Source: Strigops habroptila (taxonomy: Eukaryota > Chordata > Aves > Psittaciformes > Psittacidae). Taken from it: 64,000 nt of DNA. A program made the position numbers and the translations under genes. Under the pieces are notes generated by a model. That model searched no databases, had not been told where the DNA came from, and saw only the letters and a program-made list of their open reading frames with translations. Numbering within the stretch: the stretch's first letter is position 1; every line of letters starts with the position of its first letter. The stretch covers positions 57,120,397-57,184,396 of the forward strand of contig NC_044282.2 of the NCBI RefSeq assembly GCF_004027225.2. The letters run 5' to 3'. Positions 26,122-43,599 of the stretch are shown here, one piece after another.

Positions 26122-28712
26122 CAAAGTACGGTCTTCATCTCCTGGTTTGCCCAATGTGTGGTCCCAGTGAGCGCCATCTTGTCCACTCTGCACTATACCA
26201 CAGATATTGATGTATTCAGAGGAGCACTGGTCCAAGAATGTGAGGCTCAAAGCTGCTGGGAATAGAGTAACATATTTTACCATGTTTATTGATATCAAAT
26301 AAGGCTCCCGCCATTAACTCTGTTCTGGAGTGTTTACATACAGCACTTAACATCAGGAAACATGTTCTTTATACAACTGAAGACTACACAGACTTTCACA
26401 TCTACATCTGTTACCACACATAAATGATGTTTTCCCTGAAAGAAACATCTTACCTCTTCCATTCTTGGCTGAATATTTCCTTATATGAACTAGCTTGGCA
26501 CCTACATGCTAGTGTTTTCCCTTTCAGACACCCATTATTTTCTCTAAGCCTGTCTGGGACAGGCTCTGTGGCCCACTTCAATCTTCAGGGTGCCAATCAG
26601 AAGTAGTCCTGCTGAAGCTAGTGGCAATATTCAGGTGTACGCTAACACGGTATGTCAGTACTGTACAGCATGTCGAGTATTTACCTTCCTAGCTTTGCCA
26701 GTGGAGCCAGAAAACATGATCATCCCCATTTGTGCTCCTGGTAGTTTTGCGATGACCATGAGCATGGCATGGTACCTAAATAAGTGGCCCAATTTTCAAA
26801 GACACTGAGCAGCTTCCAGTGAACTGAAGTTGCATTGGCTTCCCTGGTTTGGCTCCCAAATACCAATTTAAATCCTGATTTAAGAAAACAAAAGCTGCCC
26901 CAAAATGCTGTCACAAGTCTCCCCGCACCCAAGGGCAGATTTAGACTGGATTCCTAGACACAGATGCTAACTGGTGTCACCAACTTCCTGATGGTCCTTC
27001 CAAGTAAGTGGGGAAATCTCCTGACCTGACTTCAGACATTCACAGTGTTGGCATCCACCACTGTGTTAGCTTCCCTGGCACCTTTACAGTCCCTGGAGAG
27101 TAGCGGGCATTTGGGATGTGAGTCACCAGACCTATTTTAGACTTCTATTTTAGGTGAGATGGTTTGCGGGTTGAAAAGTCACCTCCTGAGTGCAAAGGCA
27201 ACCCACAGTGACCTGCACAGTGGCAGAGGTTGTTGGCTTCAATGTTTGCTCAAGTAAATCCAACCCTGCGTCTGAAAGCAAGGAGGAAGCTACATGCTAA
27301 TGCCAACACACTAATGACATACCCTGCCCATAACCAACAACAGGAAGAAGTTATTTGTTTGTTTTCCCTGAAAGAGTGCCAACAAAGGGATTTACTTCAG
27401 TAGCTAGGATGCAAATGGAAATAAAATAGTCTTTTCAATGCAGATAATATCTTTGATTAGTCTGTTTGCATCAGTTTTATCTCCAGTGTAATACAAATAA
27501 GCTCTGGGACAGAAATGTGGCTCAGGTATTTATGTCCCTTGTACAAACAAGAACGAAAATTAATGTCTTCTAAGCTGGAAAAGCTAACATATCAAACAAA
27601 ATGGTACAAAACAGATTGTTAATACAAAATTACCCATTCAGCTTCTCAAATCTTAGGTAAGTCTGTTCTCCTTTGTAGGGCTTTAAATCAACACAAGACT
27701 TCAGCCTGAACATGTCCAACACCTGCAGGCTAACAACTTTAGCATTCAGATCGGAAACACACAGCAGAGAGTAACAGCAGCAGTTGTTTTGCTTTTATAG
27801 TATTATAAATGTCTATAATTCTAGATAGAAAGTATGAACACATGTGCATTAAAAATATGAACATGTGTAACAAACATCTACCTGCAGGAAAGAGCAGGAG
27901 GCTGTTAGCAGAATTTCCTGAATTAAGTAATTTTGGCAGAGCCCATAGGGAGAGATAATATTGTGGATAAACTGATAGTGCTGAAACAAGCAAACAGGCT
28001 TTTGGACATCCAGGGCATTGCTCAGGTTTCACTGAGTAATGTTATTGCATATTATTATGTAATTTTAAGTATTGTAAACTTTGAGCTCGGGGCTAGTAAA
28101 CAAAAGAGAAATCCGCAGGATTTTAACACTGATTTAATATTAGTTTTTACTCCTAAATTGTTCAAAATTTCAAATAGTGCCTAAAGCTAGATGAAAACAA
28201 GAAGGGAGAATGCTCAGAACTTTTTTACTTCTAGAGCACCTGCATTTCCTTTCTGCCGGTACTGAGGTGGGACTGTTGAGAAGAGATAAGGCACAAAGGG
28301 TGCAGTAGATCAACATGCGTGTTCTTGAGATTACGATTTCCTGACTTCATTATCTAGAGATCTCAGCCAGATACACTGATACTAGTTGAATTGGCTGCTC
28401 ATCAGCATCTGGCTGGTCACTGGGGCTGTTGTATTGAAAACAAAGTGTACTGGGGCAGAGTTGCATTGTTCTATCTGGCCAGCAGTAACAAGGGCAGCAT
28501 AATGCAGCCCTTGTTATTAAATTAATGCAGCATAACTCAATAGAAAATGAAACAAAAGCAGCCCAGAGAGCTGGACAAAAAGAGGGTATATCTCATGCAA
28601 GTAATACCATGTTACCATAATAAAAAGTCTTACTACTGAGGCTGTCAGCTAGGATATAGGGGTTAGGAAATTTCCATCTGTAGGAGTTGTTTCTCAGAGC
28701 ATTCCTCTCCAG
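26122..28712 (-). pseudogene. broken tandem copy of meprin alpha (three exons recognisable)
   Basis: Three blocks match MEP1A exons 5, 6 and 9 in the same order and strand. 28637-28712: LERNALRNNSYRWKFPNPYI, equivalent to the start of the protease domain. 27634-27751: 118 nt, the same length as MEP1A exon 6, with [16 protein letters not shown]. 26122-26252: first MAM exon with FLDQCSSEYINICGIVQ. None has an internal stop. The counterparts of exons 7 and 8 (zinc motif, Met-turn) are not between 26.3 and 27.6 kb, and exons 10-14 are not found further left. The exon 6 copy has lost its acceptor AG (reads CCG), and the MAM copy does not end in the phase used by MEP1A. A hydrophobic block at about 29850-29905 before a GTAAGT donor could be a decayed signal-peptide exon lacking ATG; this is weak. 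It is alpha-like rather than beta-like in the exon 5-6 region. Best read as a partial, non-proteolytic duplicate. Confidence 0.8.
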
Positions 28713-31085
28713 CTGTTAATGAGATCTGCATGCTTGTGTTAACATTGTAAGCCCAGTCTTTGCTGATGGTGCTTTAGAGCAGCAGCACATACTGGTAAGA
28801 TGATATCAACTTCAAAAAGCTTCCTTCCCTTTCCTTTCCCTTCCCTCAGAAACAAAAAGTTTCTGAAATGAAATAAACAATCACTTAGGCCAGAGTAATA
28901 TACCAAGAACTACAATATATGTTTTTTCAAGGACCACAAAATCAATCAGCCCATCTCTCTTTAAACAGCAAATGCCCAAAAAGAAGCAGCCAACCAACCG
29001 TTCTCACACTATAATATGCCAGTCCTCCATCTGCAGCTAAGGGGATTTGGGGTTGAATAAAGATTTCTGCAGCAATTTTGTAACACCTGCCCAGAGGAGA
29101 TTTTATCCTTTTTCTCAGGCTTATATCCCGAAATAACAGTGGACTTCTGAACATTGATGCTGATATACTGGTGAAATGGATTTGTTTGGAAGTTGGGCAT
29201 CTAATAGCTTAACTAGTCAGTTAACCTAGGCTAATCATCTGGGATTTCCCATATGATTAAAGGAGAAAGACAAGGACTGTGTAGAGGGAAGAGGTTTAGC
29301 CTGAACCAAGTTTAAATTGAAGCAATCGATTCTATGTGCTTTGTGTCTCAGATCCCATTACAGCTGTGTGTTCATCCAGATGCCTAAACATAGGTGTCTG
29401 GTGCCATTTGAGATGCACAAGGCTACCCAAAATATCCACATGGGCTGGTAGATGCAAAGTTTGGGAGACTCCCTCCCCTTCTACAGTGGTGCTGGAGGGG
29501 ACTGGCAACAGACACCAGTGTTTTAAGCAGCTGATCCACATCTTCTACGTTTTAAAAAGCATTTGAGGCTCTAATTTTATAAAAAATATTTTATATTTTT
29601 TTTTAAGGTGCCAGAGAGAGGTCCCCACACAGAGCTGAGACCAAACCCCAGCCACTGTATGGTCCTGCTAGTGCAACATTTTCATTTAGTGCCCTCATAC
29701 AAGCACAATCCTGACACACACAGTTAATTTTCAGCCCTTTTGTCACAGAGATAATTTATACTCTCCTCACATACATATGAAGAAAAGAAGAAAACCCCTA
29801 ACGTTACACCATGTTTTCTGTTCTGTCACCAAAACCAGAGGAAACTTACCCCAGAGCGTAAAGCAGAAAATGGGCAATGTCAGAAAATAAAAACTCTCTC
29901 AAGGCAATGTTCTGAAACTCTGCGGCAGGGATGAAGGTACTTAAGCTTCATATCTTGGTCATTGATTGTGTGGAACTAACCAACTCAAGACAAATTCACA
30001 TCAACAAGGCAGAAGTAGAATTAGAGCCACTGCCAAGGCTTCTCTGGGAGTCGTGTTGCAGAAAAGCACAGTGGGGATGTTGCTGAGCCTTCCTCAGGAG
30101 CAGTTGAATGTATTTCCAAATCTATGATGAAGATCTTGGGTTTCCTACAAATTTATAATACTTAAAAAGTAGTGCCTGCGTTTATACCCCCCAGAAAAAA
30201 AGTGCATCATTCTGAAGAGAGAAAATGCTGGTGGTTTATTCCATGTAGCTACATAGCCATTTGTTGGGTTTAAAATTTTTCCTGATTACAGCACCCAAGA
30301 TCTAGTTTGTAACTGTGGTCCCAATGCGCAAGGTCCAATGTGCAAGGTCCAATGTACAAGGTCCTGTACAAACCCGAAGTCTATTGGCAGTCCATGCTCT
30401 ACAGAGCTTGATACAGCTTTCCTGTTAAAACCCCACAGTTTTTAGGACTTAAAGTCATTTGGAAGCTTGGGGATATTTCAGTGTGACAGGAAGCCAGCAT
30501 GGTCCCATCCCTAAAACTCTTTACATTGCTAGCAGATGAGTTTTGAACCCTGGCACAGGACTCATGCTTCTTTTTGCCCTTTTCCTGTATATACTTTAAC
30601 TTCAACCTTTGAAAGAAAGTCCTGCTTTTCTTTCAATGCCCTCCCTACACCAAGTGGCTCTTCGCTTACAACTGAGGCATTACCATTAGAAAACTAACAT
30701 AGATTTCAGTACCTCTGGAGGATCAAAATGAACTCCAGTTTGCAGCATCTTGGTTGAATTTTGCATCTCCTGGTCTCTCAGATGAAAGAGTGACTTCTCT
30801 GGCTGTGCTTTGCTGAGCACAGCCCTCCACATGAGCATCACAGGTGACAAAGGGACAGAAGAACCCAGATCATAAATCTCGACAGTGATCAAACATGGGA
30901 CAGTCACTGAATCACAACATTGTCCATTGCAGAAAAACATCTACATTGTTTGTGTCACCCAGCACAGCTCTTGCGAGCTGAAATTCAAATACGGAAGACT
31001 GACACTGATACCAGGTAAGGAAATACCACGCACATTTACATTCCTGCACCTGCTCGGAGCAGCACCAAAATCCCACCCCCCTCCC
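28713..31085. other. spacer between the broken meprin and the taste receptor
   Basis: No intact gene. Holds the possible decayed signal-peptide exon near 29.85-29.9 kb, a pyrimidine run near 28.83 kb and a short 14-mer tandem repeat at 30322-30363. Confidence 0.4.
30322..30363 (+). repeat. 14-bp tandem repeat, three copies
   Basis: Units CAATGCGCAAGGTC, CAATGTGCAAGGTC and CAATGTACAAGGTC follow head to tail. A tiny local minisatellite; no function suggested. Confidence 0.8.
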
Positions 31086-31089
31086 CACT

Positions 31090-31097
31090 CTATAAAG
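31090..31097 (+). promoter_or_regulatory. TATA-like box upstream of the taste receptor
   Basis: TATAAAG preceded by a C-rich stretch lies 103 bp before the receptor start codon with no further ATG in a better context between. Plausible core promoter if the gene is transcribed without a 5' intron. Confidence 0.35.
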
Positions 31098-31198
31098 CTC
31101 CCTTTCAGGACACTTATGAAACAGCAGCTGCTGACCTGCATTAAGCATTGGTGCAACAACCTACTTTTTCAGCACAGCATCACCACTCATCTTGGAGG

Positions 31199-32149
31199 AT
31201 GAATTTCTGTTACACTCAAGAAGAATATAACGTCACTTCATATGATGCCCTGGCTATGGCCATCATCACATTTCAGGCACTTGCTGGCACATGGATAAAT
31301 GCTTTCATCATTTCTGTGATTTGTATTTCTTGGGTCAAAAAGAAAAGCTTTAACTCTAATGAGAAGGTCTTGCTGTTTCTGGGATGCGCCAGGTTTGGGT
31401 ACTTGATCGTCACGTGGGTATATTGCTTTCTTTCAATAATTTATCACACGCGCTTTTATGTTCACTCCATCCCCCAAGTAGTTGTAGCTGTTCAAAGCTT
31501 TTTAAGTTCTTCCAACTTGTGGGTTTCTGCCTGTCTTTGTGTTTTTTATTGCGTAAAAATTGCAAATTTCAGGTACACCTTCTTCATTTACCTGAAAGTG
31601 AAAATTGACAAGATTGTGCCATGGCTGTTGCTGGGTTCAGTGCTTTTATCTCTGGTCATCTGCATTGCTGTCTACTACATCACTGGTGAGGCACACTGTA
31701 GCAACTCCAATTCCACCACCCTAGAAAACTTCTGGAAAATAGATGTCAAAATGAGTGAAGAATTTTTACCTGTTTTTCTTATCAACGGCTTTGGATTTGC
31801 CACTGCATTCATGGCAGTCATCTTTTCCGTCCTTCTCATCTTTTCTCTCTGGAGACAAAAACGCAAGATGCAGACCAACTCAATGAAGGAACTCAACATG
31901 GATGCCTATATCAAAGTCATAAAATCTATTCTGTCCTTCTTCATCATTTACAGCTTTAACTTTATATGTTTGATCTTGACACTGATTTATGCCGCAAAGG
32001 AGCAAACTACCGCGTCATTTCTCATTTTCATATTCCAGTATGCTTTTCCATCTCTTCATTCCCTTACTCTGATTTTCAGCAATCCCAAACTGGAAAAAGC
32101 ACTGCTAAGAACTCTCGCCTGTCTGAAGCGCAATATTTGCAAGAAGTAG
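31199..32149 (+). CDS. TAS2R: bitter taste receptor, TAS2R family, intact single exon
   Basis: G-protein-coupled receptor of taste and extra-oral chemosensory cells; detects bitter compounds and couples to gustducin-type G proteins at the plasma membrane. 316 residues, typical for the family, one exon as usual. Start chosen at the second in-frame ATG (MNFCYTQEEY), which puts 16 residues before TM1; the upstream ATG at 31148 would add 17 residues with no hydrophobic character. Helices at about 17-43, 57-81, 91-120, 138-161, 189-217, 240-264 and 273-293. Family marks: Arg65 in TM2, VFYCVKIANF at the end of TM3, SLWRQKRKMQ after TM5, and HSLTLIFSNPKL at the end of TM7. One N-glycosylation sequon, Asn171-Ser-Thr, in the second extracellular loop as in other TAS2Rs. 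AATAAA at 32157-32162 lies 8 nt after the stop. I cannot assign the member number; birds have few TAS2Rs. Confidence 0.95.
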   Translation: MNFCYTQEEYNVTSYDALAMAIITFQALAGTWINAFIISVICISWVKKKSFNSNEKVLLFLGCARFGYLIVTWVYCFLSIIYHTRFYVHSIPQVVVAVQSFLSSSNLWVSACLCVFYCVKIANFRYTFFIYLKVKIDKIVPWLLLGSVLLSLVICIAVYYITGEAHCSNSNSTTLENFWKIDVKMSEEFLPVFLINGFGFATAFMAVIFSVLLIFSLWRQKRKMQTNSMKELNMDAYIKVIKSILSFFIIYSFNFICLILTLIYAAKEQTTASFLIFIFQYAFPSLHSLTLIFSNPKLEKALLRTLACLKRNICKK

Positions 32150-32162
32150 GAACTGTAATAAA

Positions 32163-32955
32163 AGCTGAAGCCCATTAAAAATGGGCTTGATATTTTGTTA
32201 TAAAACCCAAGTAATTTAATCTCTAATGCAACTCTCCAGTCAGTGTAGATGATACAGCTGTTCTATCTTCACCATCTAAGCTAAGAAAACTTCATTACAA
32301 TTCTTTAAACTAAATTATTCTGAGTTAAATAAATTACTAGTATCATTTGATTTAGATAATTCTTTGGGTTAAATTGTTAAATAATAACAAAGTAAATTAG
32401 ACCTGGTACATGGGCTAGCTGCAAAAGGGGAATAAAACTACTGCAAACCTCCTAAAACTTTGATATCTGCTGATTGAAACTACTGAACTAAACATGCTTA
32501 TATCTATTTGTTGTTTTACATTTATTTCTGCTTTGACTGTCTACTTTGTAATAATATGAGCTGTATCACTATCTTGCATTGGTTTATAACATAAGCGTGA
32601 ATATGTTGATCACTATTATTCATCAGAGGTGGTAACTGGCTTTAGCAATGCAGATATGGCCTTGGGGTGGACAGGTGGGGTGGAAAGCCCCCTTACCACA
32701 CCAGCCTTATGTGCCCTCTCTCTTCCCCACTTCACGTGAAAATATGATTTCCCCTGCTCTTTGCGACTGCGCTCCTGCTCTGCTTTTTCTTTTTCATGAG
32801 ATCTGCTGTTACAAATGGGCTCTGGCTCAGTAGAACACTGAGGAAGGTGGGTTTTGTGCAAAATGTGGTCTGGGATGAAGTCAAGCTTTCTTCTTGCAGT
32901 GACCCGCTGCAGTTGTATGGGGTGTTCATGCCAGGTGCTGCCAGCTGTGGGGTCT
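32163..32955. other. AT-rich spacer after the taste receptor
   Basis: Contains the receptor's likely 3' flank with further AATAAA-like sites near 32.33 kb. No gene recognised. Confidence 0.4.
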
Positions 32956-33780
32956 ATGGAGCCTCTGTGAGGCAAGGTCAAGGCTGCCCCATGCCAAGGA
33001 AAGCCACTCCATATGGCTCCAACAGACCCACTGCAGGACACAGCTCAGCCCATCAGCAGTGCTGGTGGTGCCTCTGGGAAAATATCTTTAAGAAGGGGAA
33101 AACCACTGCCCAGCAGTGAGGAGTGAGGGAAATTGTGAGAAACAGTCCTGCAACAAGCAGGGTCAGAGAAGGAATGGGAGGAGGTGCTCCAGGCACCAGA
33201 GCAGAGGTTCCCCTGCAGCCCCTGTGCAGACCATGATGAGGCAGGTTGTGCCCCTGCAGCACAGGGAGGTCCACAGTGGAGCAGATATCCTCCTGCAGCA
33301 CATGGAGGACCCCACACTGGAGCAGATATCCTCCTACAGCCCATGGAGAACCCCACACTGGAGCAGAGGTATGCGGATATGCCCCGAAGGACTGAAACCT
33401 GTGGAGAGCCTACACTGGAGCAGGCTTATCCTGAAGGACTGCAGCCAGTGGGAGGGACCCATGCTGGGACACGGGAAGAGCATGAGGAGGAAGAAGTGGA
33501 AAAGACAATACATTACGGACTGACCACAATCCCCATTCCCCATTCCCCTGCACTGCTTGGGGGAAGGAGGTAGAGAAGCTGGGAATGAAGGAGTGAGGCT
33601 GAGAAGAGGGGGTGGAAGTCATGTGTTTTGGTTTTGTCTTTGTTCTTCATGATCCTGCTTTTATTTTCAATTGGCAAGAAATTAAATTGAGTTTTCCTAA
33701 GTTTGTTTTGCTCGTGATGGCAATTGGTGAGTGATCTCCCTGTCTTCATCTCGACCCATGAGCTTTTTTGCCTGTGAGCA
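32956..33780 (+). mobile_element. avian endogenous-retrovirus LTR-like fossil, copy 1
   Basis: GC-rich block with the marks of a common bird LTR family: 'GAGCAGATATCC' and 'CATGGAGGACCCCACACT' repeat units, a 'GACTGACCACAATCCCCATT' block, and a tail resembling 'GGTGAGTGATCTCCCTGTC'. Two 41-bp tandem units occupy 33278-33359. The same family occurs in opposite orientation at 36800-37610. No gag, pol or env segment is seen beside it, so it looks like a solo LTR. It is diverged from the other copy, suggesting an old insertion. Left edge approximate; family class (L or K type) not certain. Confidence 0.6.
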
Positions 33781-35986
33781 AAAGACCAGTCCCTTCCCTC
33801 TTCCTTTCCATCCTCACAAAAATGAAAGAGGAAGAGGTTAATAGGAAAGTACAAGGAAGTGTTTTCAAATCATCAGCTTTCACTCTTTTCTGGCTTTTCC
33901 TGCAATAGTAAAGCAAGAAAAAAAACAACAACAAAAAAATTACATTCATGTTGTTCTGTAATAAAGAAAGGGTTCAAAGGGTTTGGTTCATATGATCAAA
34001 ATTAGACACTCAGAGGACACTGCCTTTAGCTGTTTGCCTTTAGCTGTAATTGCACTTTTTAGATCAGATGGCAAACTCTACTGAGTCCCACTTCCACAAT
34101 AGGAGACACTCTACACCATCCAATCTGTTGAGACACTCTGTGTCCAGCGAGAGGCAGATCTTAAACACCTCATCCAGACCTGTCTCCAGCTTTAAAGGCC
34201 TTTAAAGGACAGGCAGTACCACACCTCCTTTCTTTCCCTCTCTTGCTCATGCAGTTGATGCTTTAATGTGACAGTCCCAATCACAAGACCATCTTACTCC
34301 CTACGACCAATGCAACATCATCCCTCAGAACCTCACATGCCACAAAACTCAGCAGGCAAAACCAACATCTTGTGGATGTTATCATGCAAAAGAATGCAGC
34401 CCAATTAAACCATGATGAAGATACCTCCTTCCACCTCCATAAAACCCTTGTGAACATGATGCACAACGCAGCACCACCCTCCTATGCTCCAGCCCCACCC
34501 AGCTGGCACTGGAAGAGGCAGGTTACGAAACAGCACAGCCGCAGTGCACAGCCCATATGCTAAATGTCCTCTCTGGAGAGATGCAGTGATGTGCCCAGCC
34601 TCAAGGAAAGCATTCCTCAAGTACAGGACACTCCACCAGCTGGCCTTAGGGCTAGAAATGGTTCTGTTTAGTTTATCAGTATGGCAACAGGCACTCTGTC
34701 CAACATGTGTCTCCACTTGCACTGTCACCAATTCAACAGTCAGGCCAACAGTGAATGGAGTTGATGCCTCACATGGCTTGGGAATTGCAAATCATAGAAT
34801 GGTTAGGGTTGGAAAGGACTTTAACATCAAGACAAAGCCGGGAGCTTGACTTTTTTTCCCAAACATAGGCATCTTGACTCATCTGAGACGCCCAGGGTAT
34901 CTGAGACATCTGCATGGGGTTGGGAGCACAGGATCTTCTGTAGACCTTCAGGGTCAGTCTGAGTACTCGAGAGCATCTCTAATAGCTTAGACACCTCTGT
35001 GTGGACGTCTGAATTAATCCCTGGAAATCTAGAAGGGGGAGATGGATCACAGAGCTGCTGGTTATGACTGCAGTACCCAAGTGCTGTGTGGAGGGTGTGG
35101 AGGACACCTGTAACCAAGGCACTCCAGAAGCACAAGGTTTGGGTAATGGAGGGGAAGCAGATGGGAAGGGAGGCAGATACACACGGGCAGGCAAAGCAGA
35201 CACATAAAAGATGTCAGAAATCAATACAAATGGCTGCCCAGGGCTGGCATGGAATGGAAAACTGCTTTGGGTCAAACTCACATATTTTATGATTGAGAAG
35301 TGAAACAGTTAAAAATTATTTTCCCATGAAGAGTGTTGAAGAGCAGAGGGACAGCTCAGGACCAGTTCCACAGCATTCCTATGAGCATAGACATAAAAAT
35401 GGCCGGGGGCACTGCTAAAAATAAGACAAGTGCTCTAACTGTCTTGGCAGCCACAGATGTCTGAAAGAAGCAACGAGAGTAAAAGGTCAACATCAGTGCC
35501 TCCCCTTCAGCCAGAAGAAACAACTACACCCCACTCTCAAAGTGAGAGGCACCACCAGAGGCTACAAGCGCTTACAGACCCACCTGGTTACTCAGGACCA
35601 CAAGCAAACAAGCAAAGGCCATGGACATCAGCAGCATGAGCAGAACTGCAGTCCCACATGCTTTCATTAATCAGTTAGAAGCAAAACCACTTCCCTTTCA
35701 GACAACCATTTCTGTAAATTTATAAATTTCAGTGAATTAGAGTATTAGTATATTTAAACATTCTCTGCAGTTTTCTGAGATCTGACATGTACAGACACAT
35801 AGACAGAAAGAAGCACATGCTTCTTTCTGTGTGCTCGATATTAACATGAGTATTTACAGTACATCATAGGGATGCAGCCTTGTGGCCATTTGCTTCTGTT
35901 CATCCGTATTTCACCCTGCAGACGCACCCAAGGTCTGCCAGGACCTTCACTCTGCACTGCAAGTTGTCTGGCACCAAACAGGCACT
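33781..35986. other. spacer between copy 1 of the LTR and the 3' end of ANKRD66
   Basis: Unique sequence with one small CR1 scrap at 34789-34831. The ANKRD66 3' UTR must run leftward into the right part of this stretch, but I see no clear AATAAA close to the stop. Confidence 0.4.
34789..34831 (-). mobile_element. CR1 3'-tail scrap
   Basis: Only about 40 bp of the CR1 3' UTR ('AATCATAGAATGGTTAGGGT' and onward on the plus strand). Very truncated. Confidence 0.7.
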
Positions 35987-41319
<5,333 letters not shown>

Positions 41320-41995
41320 TCAAGCAGCATCTAGATTAAAAATGAGACATGCACTGTGAGAAACCAGGATTTATCTGAAAACAAGGAAAAAGGAATGCGA
41401 GGGGAAAAAGAAAAACAATTTATCTTCAAACCAGTGGTCACAGACTTGACAGTGAAGTTTGGTTTGTAGTCATGGAAATCTGGAGTGAAGTGCAGCCCTT
41501 TATATAAAGGACTTCTAGATAAAACCACACCGCATTTCTCAAGGATGTTGCTAACAAACAGCCAGCTCAGGCCAAACTTTTGCTATGGGGTCTGTTAGTA
41601 CTCAGTACCATGGAAACTGGCTCCTCCCTTGCCAGTGCTGCAGATCCATTATTGGAGGTGCTTTATTGCAATGAAAGAAATGTCTGTGAAGGTATCTTCT
41701 GATGTTCTCTGGTGCAAATAATTGAGCTATGGCATGTTGCTTAAAAATCTCACCTCTATAGCGTTGCTTTACGCATTCCAGTCCCACACAACAGACCCCC
41801 ATGAAGAAACGCAAGCATCTTCAGGCCCTGCAAGGCTATGGATTTCAATAACTGTACCCGTGCTAGGGGATATTTCCTAGCTGTTTTGCTGGCATGGAAT
41901 TTAAGCAGCTTCCAAGGCTCACTATGCTATCCCACCATCCTGGGGATGGAAACACAACAATATTTTCTCCAGTCTGGCCAAATCATCATGGACTC

Positions 41996-42043
41996 ATAGA
42001 ACCACAGAGTGGTTTGGGTTGAAAGGGACCTTAAAGATCATCG
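41996..42043 (-). mobile_element. CR1 3'-tail scrap
   Basis: About 50 bp of reverse CR1 3' UTR ('ACAGAGTGGTTTGGGTTGAA' on the plus strand). Confidence 0.75.
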
Positions 42044-43599
42044 ATGGGGAGAAAATGCGTATGTTTCCACATTGACAGCTGGTCCTGAGCTAGTTAGTCT
42101 GATCCCTCTCATAAACCAGAAGCATTTTAGGATTTCTTCAGGCTTTTGCATTGCATTTACTCCATGGAATAATTTTCACAGATTGAAAAGAGTGTGATTT
42201 CCACACTCAGGATGTTGGAAAAGACCAACATCGGAGCTTGCAGAGGCTGATGTGAAGTAACGTTTGCAATACTGGGGGCTACACCCTGGGAGCCAGAGGT
42301 GAATGGGGCCATCTCCCATAAACATCCCAGCCACATCCCAAATCCAGGCTGGCAACCATCTCTACCCTGCTTCCTTGCCAGAAAAAGATGAAATTACAAA
42401 GGTCAGAGGGAATCACAGCCTACTTCAGAAGGCCCCCTGACTTGGGTGGTTGGCCGTGTAGCCCAGATGCAAGACAAAGATCCATGCATGACTTTTACTG
42501 AATTCAACTCCTGCACACCAGGAAATACCTGACTATATTGAAAAATATTATAAATTTTGGAGCTCCTCAGTGCGACACAAGTGTCATTGGCTTTGACATG
42601 TTTCTGCTACTTTAACCACTCATGCACAGCCTCCTCTTCATTGCTTCACACTAACCTTGAAGAACCTGTCCCTTTAGATTAAACAAAGGTCTTCAAAGTT
42701 GTCTTTCAAGATCTTTCATTATCATTAGATCTATCTTGAAAATGTTATGCTTTAATGCATCCAGCCCACCACCGAAATGAGTGCTGGTCAAAAGTACAGG
42801 GTAAAAAATAATAATCTTGGACCTTTTCATGCAACTTCCTTGTTCTTTTTCAAGGAATTGCCAAGAAAATTCAAAGCTTAAAAATACAACTTAAATTTCA
42901 AGCACCTTTGTGGTCTGCTAGCTTCAGATCATACCCACACACGTATATGGAAAGGGAGAGGAAGAAAAGCCAATGATCCCACCTCTGGAGCTCACCAGCT
43001 CTGCAAGGAGACAGGCCACAGATGCAGCTTCATAAGCCAAATTTTACCTCCTTTCCCTCCCCTGCTGCCTCCCTTTGCTAGCCTTGAAGCTCATATGGAT
43101 GTTTCATCAGCTGGATCAATCTGTTGCTCTCTCAGAAAACTAATATTTTATTTTTGGTGCTGGTTTTGGGGTTAATTCCCTAAACTCAGTGCTATCGAGG
43201 GGCAAAAGCCAGGGCTGTGCATAGGCGTGGGGGACTGGGTGCAGATCTGCCCCATCAGCAGGGACCTGCGCTTGACCCACCTTAAACTACTCCAGCAGTT
43301 GCACCCAAATGTGAGATCGTCTTCCCTGGAGTGTTGTTATCCCCTTTTCATATGGCCAGAAGAAAAGATTTGGATGTTTATGGAGGGACCTTGAGCCAAA
43401 GTGGGGTGCTTTCTCCCTGATGCAGCTCCTCGGCAGGATGTTGCAACCTGGCTGGGTGGATTGCCTCACTGGGATCCCAGTGTTTGACCTCAGACCGCCT
43501 GCCACGCTCAGCAGCACCAGAGGAGAGCCAGGAAAGCTCACAGCCACATGCCAACAATCCCATGCATAAACCCGTCACTGCCGTGCAAAGGCACAGCCC

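Noticed and set aside
31148-31198. Upstream in-frame ATG extending the taste receptor by 17 residues
   Set aside because: The added residues are polar and family members start only a few residues before the first helix; the ATG at 31199 fits better.
33116-33573. Several overlapping open frames of 100-135 codons
   Set aside because: All lie in LTR-like copy 1, with repeated peptides reflecting the 41-bp DNA units rather than a gene.
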